DNA of 51,573 nucleotides, from the NCBI GenBank assembly GCA_036841525.1, contig DAITVZ010000031.1:1-51573 (forward strand), given 5' to 3'. The notes beneath the pieces are model-generated. The model was not told where the DNA came from. It worked only from the letters and a program-made list of their open reading frames with translations, and did no database searches. This document shows, piece after piece, positions 1 through 7,891 of this stretch (position 1 is the stretch's first letter; each line of letters begins with the position of its first letter). A program made the position numbers and the translations under genes. The stretch is from JAAYEA01 sp012689325 (GTDB taxonomy: Bacteria; Chloroflexota; Anaerolineae; JAAYEA01).

Positions 1-983
1 CTGATGGCGGGAGGCCGCAATCCCAGGCCGAGAAAGCTGAGCGAGGTCTCGCCCAGGATCATGCCAGGCACGGACATGGTGATAGAGGCGATGAGGTGGC
101 TGGTGAACGAGGGGACCATGTGGCGAAAGACGATGCGCACCTCGCTGGCCCCGGCCAGCCGCGCCGACATGACGAAATCCTCCTCGCGCAGGGACATGAA
201 CTTGCCGCGCACCACGCGGGCCAGCCCAGTCCAGCCGATCAGCGAAAGGATGATCACGATGCCAAAGTAGACCCGGGTGACCGGCCATTTGGGCGGCAAG
301 GCCGCGCTGAGCGCCATCCACAAGGGGACATCGGGGACGCCGCGGATGAGCTCGATGACGCGCTGGGTGACCGTGTCAAAGAGGCCGCCATAGTAGCCGG
401 AGAGGCCGCCGATCAGGATGCCCAGAAAGAAGGACATGGCGATGCCCACCAAGCCGATGGAGAGCGAGATGCGCCCCCCGGCGAGGATGCGCGAGAACAT
501 GTCGCGGCCCTGGCCGTCGGTGCCGGTCAGGAACAAGGTGCCGCCTGGCGCCACGCCGATAAAGTGCACATTGGTCTCAAACAGGCCCAAGAACTTGTAC
601 TTTTCGCCGGGCACAAAGAACCCGATGGGGAAACGCTGGGACTTGTCCTCCACATAGCTCACGCGGAGGCTGTTGGGGTCCATCTCGCCCACCGTGGCAT
701 AGACGAAGGGCCAGACGAAACGGCCCTCCGCGTCGCGGAGATGGATTTTGGCGGGCGGGGCATAGATGTACTTGACGTGGTTGGTTCGCGGCTCGTAGGG
801 CCCCAAGAAATCAGCCAAGATGATGATCGTGTAGAGCACGATCAGGAGGATCGCGCTGCCGAGAGCCACTTTATGCTTTCTGAACCGCCACCAGACGAGC
901 TGCGCCTGCGAAGCAACGTAGACCTTTTCATCTTCGCTGGCAGGCGGCGTGACCTGCTGCTCCAGAATCTCTTGTTGGCTCAT
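1..983 (-). CDS. ABC transporter permease, OppC/DppC type (3' end outside window)
   Basis: Inner-membrane permease half of a family-5 (peptide/oligosaccharide) ABC importer. Reading back from the ATG at 983 the frame stays open for 327 codons to the window edge, so the C-terminus is missing. The protein starts MSQQEILEQQ, has one N-terminal membrane segment (VALGSAILLIVLYTIIIL), a long extracytoplasmic insert of about 90 residues, then the permease core: SRILAGGRISLSIGL, a Gly-rich GGLSGYYGG segment and the EAA-type loop around SARLAGASEVRIVFRHMVP. It starts 5 bp after the OppB stop, so it belongs to the operon binding protein-OppB-OppC. It closely resembles the OppC at 49027-50202, including the insert. 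ATPase genes, if linked, would lie beyond position 1. Confidence 0.93.
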   Translation of the reverse strand, partial: MSQQEILEQQVTPPASEDEKVYVASQAQLVWWRFRKHKVALGSAILLIVLYTIIILADFLGPYEPRTNHVKYIYAPPAKIHLRDAEGRFVWPFVYATVGEMDPNSLRVSYVEDKSQRFPIGFFVPGEKYKFLGLFETNVHFIGVAPGGTLFLTGTDGQGRDMFSRILAGGRISLSIGLVGIAMSFFLGILIGGLSGYYGGLFDTVTQRVIELIRGVPDVPLWMALSAALPPKWPVTRVYFGIVIILSLIGWTGLARVVRGKFMSLREEDFVMSARLAGASEVRIVFRHMVPSFTSHLIASITMSVPGMILGETSLSFLGLGLRPPAI

Positions 984-988
984 GGCTT

Positions 989-1975
989 CTACACCGATCC
1001 TTTGATGCGCGGGTCAACCAGCGCCAGGGCGATATCTGAGACGAGCGAGCCGATGACGGTAAGCGTGCTGAGGATCAGGACGATGCTGCCGGCGAGGAAC
1101 ATGTCCTGGCTGCGCAGGGCCTGGAAAAAGACCGGCGAGAGGGTGGGGATCCCCAGCACCGAGGAGACGATCAACTCACCGGCAAAGAGGCCGGGCAGAA
1201 TCCAACCGATGGTGCTGGCCGTGGGGATCAGCGCCACGCGCAAGGGATACTTGAGCAGCAGCTTGCGCTCAGCAACGCCTTTGGCGCGGGCCATCATTAC
1301 GTAGGGCTTGGTCAACTCGTCCAGCATATTGGCCCGGATGGTGCGGATGGTGCCAGCGGTCCCGGACGTGCCAACGATGAGCGCGGGAAGCCACAGATGC
1401 TTGAGCAGGTCGAGCGCCTTGGCCAAGCTCCAGGGCGCGTTGACAAAGTCGGGCGAGAAAAGCCCCACGATGACCTGGCCGGAGGATCGGAAAACCCACC
1501 AGAGCACCAGCAAAGCAATCAGGAAATTCGGCACAGCCAAGCCGATGAAGCCGATGAATGTCGCGAGATAGTCCGGGATGGAGTACTGGTGTGTGGCGGA
1601 ATAGATGCCGATGGGTAAGGCGATGGCCCAGACAAACAAGAACGAGACCATCGAAATGGTAAAGCTCCAAGGGAGACGGTCCATGATCAGCACTCGGACG
1701 GGCCTGCCCCACTCCAGGGAGCGCCCCAGGTCTCCGTGCAGGAGGCCGTTGACCCACTTGAAGTACTGGACATAGATGGGATCGCCGAGGCCGTAGCGGA
1801 CCTTCAGGGCCTCGATCTGGTCGTTGTCAACCACGTCGCCCGCGAGCATCAGGGCGCCGACATAGGACGTGAGAAAGTCTCCCGGAGGAAGCTGGATAAT
1901 GATGAACGAGATGATGGAGACCATCACCAACGTGACGAGCATCAGGGAGAATCGCCGAGCCATGAATTTGAGCAT
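989..1975 (-). CDS. ABC transporter permease, OppB/DppB type
   Basis: Inner-membrane permease pairing with the OppC encoded 5 bp downstream. The 328-residue protein begins MLKFMARRFSLMLVTLVMVS with the first membrane helix and the PPGD motif typical of the OppB N-terminus (QLPPGDFLTSY). Later come the region GIYSATHQYSIPDYLATFIG, the EAA-like cytoplasmic loop (MMARAKGVAERKLLLKYPLR) and the terminal VDPRIKGSV. I chose the ATG at 1975 because GGAGG lies 10 nt upstream; a TTG eight codons earlier has no such site. Length and architecture are normal. The paralogue at 48035-49024 shares the family features. The substrate cannot be read from the permease; nearby sulfatase and glycosidase genes favour oligosaccharides over peptides. 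Confidence 0.95.
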   Translation of the reverse strand: MLKFMARRFSLMLVTLVMVSIISFIIIQLPPGDFLTSYVGALMLAGDVVDNDQIEALKVRYGLGDPIYVQYFKWVNGLLHGDLGRSLEWGRPVRVLIMDRLPWSFTISMVSFLFVWAIALPIGIYSATHQYSIPDYLATFIGFIGLAVPNFLIALLVLWWVFRSSGQVIVGLFSPDFVNAPWSLAKALDLLKHLWLPALIVGTSGTAGTIRTIRANMLDELTKPYVMMARAKGVAERKLLLKYPLRVALIPTASTIGWILPGLFAGELIVSSVLGIPTLSPVFFQALRSQDMFLAGSIVLILSTLTVIGSLVSDIALALVDPRIKGSV

Positions 1976-2005
1976 GGGGCAGGAACCTCCGCCTCTCAAG
2001 GGTCA

Positions 2006-2039
2006 GAGAAGGGACAGACTTGTCGGACCATCCCTTCTC
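2006..2039. other. Inverted repeat between binding-protein and permease genes
   Basis: GAGAAGGGA (2006-2014) and TCCCTTCTC (2031-2039) form a perfect 9-bp stem with a 16-nt loop, just upstream of the OppB gene. No T-tract follows on the coding strand, so it is unlikely to be an intrinsic terminator. With the stronger hairpin beside it, it may protect or process the mRNA. Confidence 0.5.
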
Positions 2040-2052
2040 CTGTCGAATCGAG

Positions 2053-2092
2053 GGCTCCATCGCATGCAGTCAAGCCCGCATGCGATGGAGCC
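2053..2092. other. Strong stem-loop in the binding protein-OppB gap
   Basis: GGCTCCATCGCATGC (2053-2067) and GCATGCGATGGAGCC (2078-2092) form a perfect 15-bp stem with a 10-nt loop. It lies 56 bp beyond the stop codon of the binding-protein gene and has no T-run on either strand. The likely role, by analogy with hairpins after malE-type genes, is to stabilise the abundant binding-protein message or to reduce readthrough into the permease genes. The second Opp operon has a similar hairpin in the same place (47894-47927). Confidence 0.7.
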
Positions 2093-2148
2093 ACTCGTTG
2101 TGTCACGGATCCGAGGCTCCTAGCGCCCCAGGATCCTCACGCCAGCAG

Positions 2149-4197
2149 CTACTTCTTGATGAAGAAGCTGGCGGTGTGCAGAGTCTCCACGTCGAACGGA
2201 AAGTCGGGCAAGTTACGGAAGTTGTTCCTGGCGATGCAATACCGCCCCAGGTCGGACTCGGGAGCGAAGCCGATCATGTACAGGTTATCCGCGTGCATCT
2301 GCAGGGCTTCCTTGGAGAGCGTGACACGCTTCTCGGCGGAAGCCTCGGCCTTGATCTGCTCAAAGAGTCCCTGGATCTTCTTAATGTCCGCCGGCGGCTC
2401 CTCGCCCTGAGCGCCACCCGAGGCATACCAGATGGCCCACAGCTCGGACACATAGTGCTGCTGGACGAAGAAGGTCTCGGTGCGGACGATGGGCGGGTTG
2501 CCAAAGAAGCCCAGGTTGGCGGCGTAAACCGCCAGATCGTGCTCGCAAGCATGGACGTGCTGGACCCACAGCGAGGTCTCCATGCCCTTGGGGGTAACCT
2601 CGATGCCGACGTCCTTGTAGTAGCCCTTGCGGAGCTCACCGCGCTGGATCTCGTTGCCGGTGGTCCCGAGGATGGACTCGATCAGGGAGAGCCGCTTGCC
2701 ATCCGGGCGCAGCCGGTAGCCTTCGGCATCCTTCTTGTCCAGGCCCAGCTCGTCCAGCAGCTTGTTGGCCTGGGCCGGGTCGTACTCGATATAGTTCTTG
2801 AGGTACTTTTCCTCGAACCAGGGGCTGCCGATGGCCACGGTGGCCTGGCCAGGCTTGACCTGCCCCTTCTCCGTCAGCGCGGCCATCTCTTCGCGGTTGA
2901 TGGCCACGGAGAGGGCGATGCGGAACTTGGCGTTGTTGAACAGCTCCTTGAGGTAGGGGTCCTTGTGCCAAAAGTTCAGGAAGGTGGTGCCCCAGTTGGT
3001 GCCCGGGCTCAGGGTAGGAAGGACACGGTAGTCGCCCTTCTGCGCGTTTTCCACCACCACGGCGCGGTTCGCCAGGCTGGCGATGTTGCGGTCGCCGTAA
3101 TCGGTGTCGCCGGCCAGGGCCTTCAGAAGGATAGCCTGGGCGTCAGGGAGCAGCGTCCGCTCGATGCCGTCCAAGTAGGGGAGCTGGTTGCCATCAGTGT
3201 CTACCTTCCAGTAGTAGGGGTTGCGCACAAAGACCTGGACCGGCTGGTCCTGCTTGTTGGTGGGCTCCCAAGGATGGATCGTGGGCCGCCCCGGCGCGTT
3301 GAGGAGGTCGTTCTTGGCGCTGTGCAGGTCAACCCAGGTATTGACGCCCTCGGCCTTCACCGCAGCGTCCAGGGCAGCCGCTTGGGTGTACTTGGCGTGG
3401 AACTGCTTCAGGTAGTGGCCGGGCGCATAGACCTCCTCGGAGGGCAGGAAATCCTCGAACGAGCCGTACGCTTTCGGGAAGGTGAACTTGACCGTATAGT
3501 CGTCGATCTTGGTCAGGGTGGCCACGTCGGTGCCCATGCGGTAACGCGTGGGCGGGTTGGGGCTGATGTCCTTGTACATGGCGATGTCATTCCACCAGTA
3601 CGTTATGGCATCAGCGGAGAAGGGCTTGCCATCACTCCACTTCATCCCGCGGCGGAGGTTGATGGTGAGCTCTTTGGCGTCGCCGCTGAACTGCCAGGAC
3701 GCGCAGACGTTGGGCACGATCTTGGTGAAATCGGGGGTGAACTTGGCGACGCGCTCGCGCAGGTAGTAGCTGTTCTGCATCCAGTCGTTGGCGCCACGGT
3801 GCAACTGGCGCCAGATTCCGCCGTAGGTGCCGACTTGTTCAATGGGCTCGACCACAAACGGATCGATGGGGAGGCGCTCGTCAACCGGCGGCAGCTTGCC
3901 GGCCTTGACCTGCTCGGCCAGTGCGGGTGCTTCGAAGAACTTGGCGGGAATCGGGGTGGCGGTCACCACTTTTTCGATGGCGACCTCTTTGGACACGACG
4001 ACGGTCTCTTTGACGACCTTTTCGACGGGGACCTGCTTCTCAACGACGACTGTTTCTTTGACGACTTTCTCGACGGGGACTTGTTTCTCGACGATGACGG
4101 GAGTCGGGGCCGCGCAGCTCGCCGCTACGATACCGACCGCCGCAATGGCCGATCCGCGCAGAAAATCGCGCCGATTCAGCTTCCTTGCCTCTGACAT
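2149..4197 (-). CDS. Family-5 solute-binding lipoprotein (SBP1)
   Basis: Extracellular substrate-binding protein of the adjoining Opp-type importer, 682 residues. The N-terminus has a twin-arginine motif (NRRDFL, residues 9-13), a hydrophobic stretch and a lipobox-like Cys28 (VAASC), so Tat export and lipid anchoring are expected. Residues 35-80 form a repeated Val/Glu/Lys linker (EKVVKETVVVEK units). The SBP_bac_5 domain follows, with typical landmarks: LRRGMKWSDGKPFSADA, YDPAQANKLLDELGLDKKDA and RIALSVAINREEMA. AGGAGG lies 5 nt before the ATG. It is longer than classical OppA (about 540), in line with Chloroflexota paralogues. SBP2 (16685-18757) shares the linker. Glycan-related neighbours favour an oligosaccharide ligand, but this is not proven. 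Confidence 0.96.
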   Translation of the reverse strand: MSEARKLNRRDFLRGSAIAAVGIVAASCAAPTPVIVEKQVPVEKVVKETVVVEKQVPVEKVVKETVVVSKEVAIEKVVTATPIPAKFFEAPALAEQVKAGKLPPVDERLPIDPFVVEPIEQVGTYGGIWRQLHRGANDWMQNSYYLRERVAKFTPDFTKIVPNVCASWQFSGDAKELTINLRRGMKWSDGKPFSADAITYWWNDIAMYKDISPNPPTRYRMGTDVATLTKIDDYTVKFTFPKAYGSFEDFLPSEEVYAPGHYLKQFHAKYTQAAALDAAVKAEGVNTWVDLHSAKNDLLNAPGRPTIHPWEPTNKQDQPVQVFVRNPYYWKVDTDGNQLPYLDGIERTLLPDAQAILLKALAGDTDYGDRNIASLANRAVVVENAQKGDYRVLPTLSPGTNWGTTFLNFWHKDPYLKELFNNAKFRIALSVAINREEMAALTEKGQVKPGQATVAIGSPWFEEKYLKNYIEYDPAQANKLLDELGLDKKDAEGYRLRPDGKRLSLIESILGTTGNEIQRGELRKGYYKDVGIEVTPKGMETSLWVQHVHACEHDLAVYAANLGFFGNPPIVRTETFFVQQHYVSELWAIWYASGGAQGEEPPADIKKIQGLFEQIKAEASAEKRVTLSKEALQMHADNLYMIGFAPESDLGRYCIARNNFRNLPDFPFDVETLHTASFFIKK
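3958..4095 (-). repeat. Tandem linker repeats within SBP1
   Basis: Residues 35-80 of SBP1 are three imperfect copies of a 15-16 residue unit built on VPVEKVVKETVVVEKQ. Hydrophobic Val pairs alternate with Glu/Lys in a heptad-like pattern, which could form a short coiled coil or a stiff stalk between the lipid anchor and the binding domain. The DNA copies are near-identical over about 45 bp, so slippage could change their number. Confidence 0.75.
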
Positions 4198-4370
4198 CTC
4201 TGCCTCCTTGGTCTGATGTTAGTAGAAAGACGCGATCACTGACTAGATTCACAAGCTGGTCTGTTCTGGTCACCTCCTGCACGTAATATGGTGCTTGGAT
4301 GCCGGTGGAAGGATGTCTGGTGCGGTCCGTCAGCCACGCTGGCCACCCGGCACCCCTATACGGTAATGGA

Positions 4371-4387
4371 ATGGTCACGGAGACCAT
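4371..4387. promoter_or_regulatory. Operator-like dyad at the SBP1 start site
   Basis: ATGGTC-ACGGA-GACCAT is a perfect 6-bp inverted repeat with a 5-bp spacer. It begins about 9 bp after the -10 box of the SBP1 promoter, over the predicted transcription start, where a repressor would block initiation. The regulator is unknown. Confidence 0.45.
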
Positions 4388-4395
4388 CTGCCAAT

Positions 4396-4424
4396 AGGAT
4401 AACACCAATTTCACACGTTGTCAA
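4396..4424 (-). promoter_or_regulatory. Sigma70-like promoter of the SBP1-OppBC operon
   Basis: On the minus strand TTGACA (4424-4419) and TATCCT (4401-4396) are separated by exactly 17 bp. The predicted start near 4389 leaves a leader of about 190 nt before the SBP1 ATG. The region 4198-4485 holds no gene; apart from this promoter, the adjacent dyad and the ribosome-binding site I see nothing else in it. Confidence 0.8.
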
Positions 4425-4485
4425 CCCCGCCATAGGCGGCTGTTCTGATCATCCTCCTCACTGGAAGCGGCACGGATCGCCCGTG

Positions 4486-5841
4486 TTACCGGCGCGCCAG
4501 GCCGGAGAGCCCCTCCTTCTGCGGCGCGTCCGGGCGCCGGGCGGTGTCGTCCAGCGCGTGCTGCTCGGCCAAGACCTGCTCCAAACGAGCCACTATCTCG
4601 GGGTGCTGGGCGGCGACGTTGCGCTCCTCCAACGGATCCTCCGCGATTTGGATCAACTCGGTTTCCACGCCCCAGTCGCGCTGGTTGCGGATGAGCTTCC
4701 AGCCGCCCTGGCGCACGGCGAAGCGGCTGTGGGTCAGGTTCCAGTAGAGCGGGCGCTCGGGCAGGGCGCCCACCTGGCCCTCCAGCAGAGGGAGGATGTT
4801 GGCGCCGTCCCACCGCGGGTCGGTGCGCGGCGCGATGCCCAGCAACGCGGCAAAGGTGGGCATCCAATCCACGATGTGCAGCGGCTCGGCCAGCCGGCGC
4901 GGCGCCCAACGGCTCTGCCACATCACCGCCGCCGGGGTGCGGATGCCGCCCTCATAGACCGTGGCCTTGGTGCCCCGCAGAGGATAGTTGCTGCCGCGGC
5001 GAGGCATGTCCTCGTGCCAGCCCGGGTAGAGGTTGGTGTCCTCCGCCACGCTGGCGGTGGAGGCGCCGTTATCGGAGACAAAGACCACGATGGTGTTGTG
5101 AATCTGGTCCATGCACTTGAGCGTCTCGATGAGCCGTCCGATGGCATGGTCCAGGTGGGCGGTATAGGCGGCATACTCTTTCAGCGAGCGGTCGCGGTGA
5201 GGATCGGGGTCCATCCGCTCGAACCAGTAGCGATCGATCCACGACTCGGGGGCGCGGATGGGGGTGTGCACGGCGGTATAGGGCATGTAGCAGAACCAGG
5301 GCCCCTCCTGCGCATTCAGCCAGCGGATGGCCTCGTCAGTGAGCAGGTCGGTGACGTGGCCGCGCTCCAGCCTGTCATAAACCTGCCCGTCGCGGTGCCA
5401 GGTGCTGGAGTGGACGCCGCGCTTGTAATGGTGGTTATAGGGGTCGACGCCGCCGGCCAGCGAGCCGTAGCTGTGGTCAAAGCCGTACTGGCCCGGGTAG
5501 TACTTGGGGTCCGAGCCCAGGTGCCATTTGCCAAAGAGGGCGGTGGTATAGCCGGCTTCGCGGAACATGCTCGCCATGGTCCAGTAGCCGTCGGGGAGGA
5601 CCGGGTCGTTGCTGGGGACGGTGGCATGGCGGCCAAAGCGCCCAGGGTAGCGGCCGCTCAGCAGCGAGGCGCGGGTGGGCGTGCAGACGGGATTGACATA
5701 ATGGAAGTCCAGCTCGATGCCCCGGCTCACCAGCCGGTCGATGTTGGGGGTGCGGATGGGTGAGCCGTGATAGCTCACGTCGCCCCAGCCCAGGTCGTCC
5801 ACAAGGATGAACATCACATTGGGTCTGGTCTCGATAGGCAT
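4486..5841 (-). CDS. Type I (formylglycine) arylsulfatase
   Basis: Predicted to hydrolyse sulfate esters, probably on carbohydrates. The 451-residue protein has the full alkaline-phosphatase-superfamily sulfatase signature: metal-binding Asp15-Asp16 (LVDDLGWGD), the CxPxR motif PVCTPTRASLLSGRYP with Cys53 as the residue converted to formylglycine, FGKWHLG, and the second metal motif FVSDNGA followed by RGTKATVYEGGIRTP. No signal peptide is evident, so it is probably cytosolic. AAAGGAG precedes the ATG. It is last in a minus-strand run of PHP phosphatase, GNAT, FGE-fold protein and sulfatase. It needs an activating enzyme; the adjacent FGE-fold protein lacks the catalytic cysteines, so maturation must come from elsewhere. 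Confidence 0.95.
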   Translation of the reverse strand: MPIETRPNVMFILVDDLGWGDVSYHGSPIRTPNIDRLVSRGIELDFHYVNPVCTPTRASLLSGRYPGRFGRHATVPSNDPVLPDGYWTMASMFREAGYTTALFGKWHLGSDPKYYPGQYGFDHSYGSLAGGVDPYNHHYKRGVHSSTWHRDGQVYDRLERGHVTDLLTDEAIRWLNAQEGPWFCYMPYTAVHTPIRAPESWIDRYWFERMDPDPHRDRSLKEYAAYTAHLDHAIGRLIETLKCMDQIHNTIVVFVSDNGASTASVAEDTNLYPGWHEDMPRRGSNYPLRGTKATVYEGGIRTPAAVMWQSRWAPRRLAEPLHIVDWMPTFAALLGIAPRTDPRWDGANILPLLEGQVGALPERPLYWNLTHSRFAVRQGGWKLIRNQRDWGVETELIQIAEDPLEERNVAAQHPEIVARLEQVLAEQHALDDTARRPDAPQKEGLSGLARR

Positions 5842-5880
5842 CTTGTGCTCCTTTGCGCAGATGGCGCAGCTGACGCCATG

Positions 5881-6681
5881 TCACATGGCGCGAACGCAGC
5901 GAAACCCCACGTGGGGGCCCGCCCCGGTGGGTGGATGGCTATCACGGTAGGCCACGCGCAGATTGAGCGGCGCGCCGCCCCAGCTCCCTCCCCGGATGAC
6001 CCGGCGGGAGACAACCTGACGGTAGTCGTAGCCTGGCAGGGACATCTCGCCGGCAACCGGGTTATGCCTCTGGCCATGCACGTAGACATCGGGCACCCAC
6101 TCGTCCAGGCAGTACTCCCAGACGTTGCCGGCCAGGTCATACAAGCCGAAAGGATTGGGCGGATAGCTCCCCACCGGGGTGGTGCTGCCGATGCCGCTGG
6201 CCCCATAGTTGGCGCGGGTCGGGTCCGCCGGGGCGTTCCCCCACGGGAACTCGGCCCCCTTCAGGCCGCCTCGCGCGGCGTACTCCCACTCGGCTTCGGT
6301 GGGCAGGCGCTTGCCCGCCCAGGCGGCGTATGCCATCGCCGCGTACCAACAGACGCCGGTAACAGGGTGATCGGCCCGGCCCGCCGGGTAGGAGAGGCCC
6401 GCCCACTCGGCGAGATAGGCCCCATTGTGGTAGCGATCCGGGATGTGCTCCCGCCGCCAGGCTGGCTCGGCCTCCAGAAACGTGCGGAACTGGGCGTTGG
6501 TGACTGGGCGCCGGTCCATGTGGAAGGCATCGACCGACACCCAATGCGCCGGCGCCTCGGCGGCCAAAAGCTCCATTCGGCGTATCCCGTAGGCGGCCAG
6601 GAGCCCGGGAATCGCCTCCTCCGGGGTGCCCATGCGAAAGACTCCCGCGCGGATCGGCGCCATCTCCTCTGCTGGGCTCAT
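5881..6681 (-). CDS. FGE/SUMF1-fold protein lacking the catalytic cysteine pair
   Basis: A 266-residue FGE-sulfatase (SUMF1) domain protein: GVFRMGT near the start, VDAFHMDRRPVTNAQF, HPVTGVCWYAAMAYAAWAGKRLPTE, EWEYAARGG, GLYDLAGNVWEYC, RGGSW and the terminal VGFRCVRAM. True formylglycine-generating enzymes carry two cysteines shortly after the GGS motif (GGSxxC...C). Here that stretch reads GGSWGGAPLNLRVAYRDS and has none. It is therefore probably not an FGE; fold relatives include hydroxylases, ergothioneine-type enzymes and ligand-binding proteins. I chose the ATG at 6681 because GAGGAG lies 9 nt upstream; a GTG eight codons earlier has no such site. It lies 39 bp before the sulfatase start, a tempting but unproven link. 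Confidence 0.9.
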   Translation of the reverse strand: MSPAEEMAPIRAGVFRMGTPEEAIPGLLAAYGIRRMELLAAEAPAHWVSVDAFHMDRRPVTNAQFRTFLEAEPAWRREHIPDRYHNGAYLAEWAGLSYPAGRADHPVTGVCWYAAMAYAAWAGKRLPTEAEWEYAARGGLKGAEFPWGNAPADPTRANYGASGIGSTTPVGSYPPNPFGLYDLAGNVWEYCLDEWVPDVYVHGQRHNPVAGEMSLPGYDYRQVVSRRVIRGGSWGGAPLNLRVAYRDSHPPTGAGPHVGFRCVRAM

Positions 6682-6720
6682 GGGCTCTCGCTCCTCTTGA
6701 CTCACCCGCTGCTCGCGCGC

Positions 6721-7875
6721 TCAGATCATGTTGATATAGGGGAGCGGCAGTGACAGCGGCAGGCAGGTCTCTACCGCGTCGCGCAGTCGGCCGGTCGCCT
6801 GCGGGAGCTCGCCCGGCGCGTCCGGCGGGCGGCCCACCAACAACCAAAGCAGCTGCGCCTCGTCCGCCAACTCGAGCTCGTTCTCCCCATCCGTCAGGGT
6901 ATAGGCCCCGTTGCGGGAGGTGAGGCGCAACGGGCGGTCACCCCCATCAGGCCGCCGCTCGCGGAAATACGGCGCCAGCTTGGCGAGGGTGCGCTGCGGA
7001 TCGACGGCCTTGATGGTGCCGCGGTTCTTGGGGATGTCGGCGCCGACGCCGCAGACCGCCAGCAGGTCAACAATCGGGTCGCCGTGCGGCGCAAAGAGGT
7101 CCAGGCGCCGCTCGCCCAGGGTGGGGCGCAGGCTCGCCAGCGCGGCCAGGAGGCAGGATCGGTCGCCGGCCAGCTCGATGACGCGCGCGAGGTTGTCGCG
7201 CTCGATGTCACGCAATACCAGGTAGCCGACCAGGGCGCGGTCGCGCTCGACCAGGTGGATGGCGCAGGGGAAGCCGCTGCAGTGCCCGTGCTCCAGCACC
7301 AGCCGCCAGTCCTCCCAGTGGCGCAGGAAGCGCGTGCCCTCGCGCCCGGCGAGCTCGGCCAGGGCCGCGATGTCGTCCAGCCCGGCCTGGCGGGTGCGCA
7401 CGCGCGGATCGCCGGGGAGCGCCGCGCCGTCCAGCGCGCAGTGGGCCTCCAGCCCTACCCAGTTGGCGCCCGCGCCGAAATAGAGCGGGCGCGTGCCGCT
7501 GATATACATGAAATCCACGCCGCTCTCGCGGAAACGCTGGAGCGTGGCGGCCAGCACGGCGCTGGCCAGACCCTTGCCGCGGTGCTCGGTGTGCGTGCAG
7601 ACCGAGCCGATAAAGCCCAGGCGCAGGGTGTGCCCCCGGGTCAGGATGTCCCGCTCGAGCCGGCTGATGGCCGAGACTGGCTCGCCCTGGCAATAGATGG
7701 CCAGGGTGTTCTCGCGGATGTCGCCGCGGAAGGCGAGGGGCCAGGGGCGCATGGTGAGCTGCCAGGGCCCTCTCTCCTTGAAAAAGACGCTGCGCATGAG
7801 CTCGATGACGGAATCCCACTCTTCCGGGCGCGGGGTGCGCGGCCCGTCGTATTCAGGGGGCAATGGCATGGTCAC
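6721..7875 (-). CDS. GNAT-family N-acetyltransferase (two-domain)
   Basis: Acyl-CoA-dependent N-acetyltransferase of unknown substrate, 384 residues, about twice a single GNAT domain. The N-terminal half has the acetyl-CoA loop (motif A) in GSVCTHTEHRGKGLASAVL, preceded by the beta strand TLRLGFIG. The C-terminal half looks like a degenerate second GNAT or Eis-like domain (CAIHLVERDRALVGYLVLRD). The start is a GTG with GGAG 9-11 nt upstream; an in-frame ATG two codons later is an alternative. It follows the PHP phosphatase by 16 bp and precedes the FGE-fold gene by 39 bp, so all are likely co-transcribed. A role in modifying an amino sugar or small amine would suit the locus, but this is inference. 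Confidence 0.9.
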   Translation of the reverse strand: MTMPLPPEYDGPRTPRPEEWDSVIELMRSVFFKERGPWQLTMRPWPLAFRGDIRENTLAIYCQGEPVSAISRLERDILTRGHTLRLGFIGSVCTHTEHRGKGLASAVLAATLQRFRESGVDFMYISGTRPLYFGAGANWVGLEAHCALDGAALPGDPRVRTRQAGLDDIAALAELAGREGTRFLRHWEDWRLVLEHGHCSGFPCAIHLVERDRALVGYLVLRDIERDNLARVIELAGDRSCLLAALASLRPTLGERRLDLFAPHGDPIVDLLAVCGVGADIPKNRGTIKAVDPQRTLAKLAPYFRERRPDGGDRPLRLTSRNGAYTLTDGENELELADEAQLLWLLVGRPPDAPGELPQATGRLRDAVETCLPLSLPLPYINMI

Positions 7876-7891
7876 GGGTGGCTTCTCTCCT

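Noticed and set aside
3958..4095. Possible CRISPR-like repeats
   Set aside because: The repeats are in frame within a protein linker and have no unique spacers; same for 18521-18655.
2020..4194. Long open frame opposite SBP1 (724 codons)
   Set aside because: It lies exactly antisense to a clear binding-protein gene. Such frames arise from GC-rich third positions; it has no domain pattern.
5881..6681. Calling the FGE-fold gene the sulfatase maturase
   Set aside because: The catalytic cysteine pair after the GGS motif is absent.
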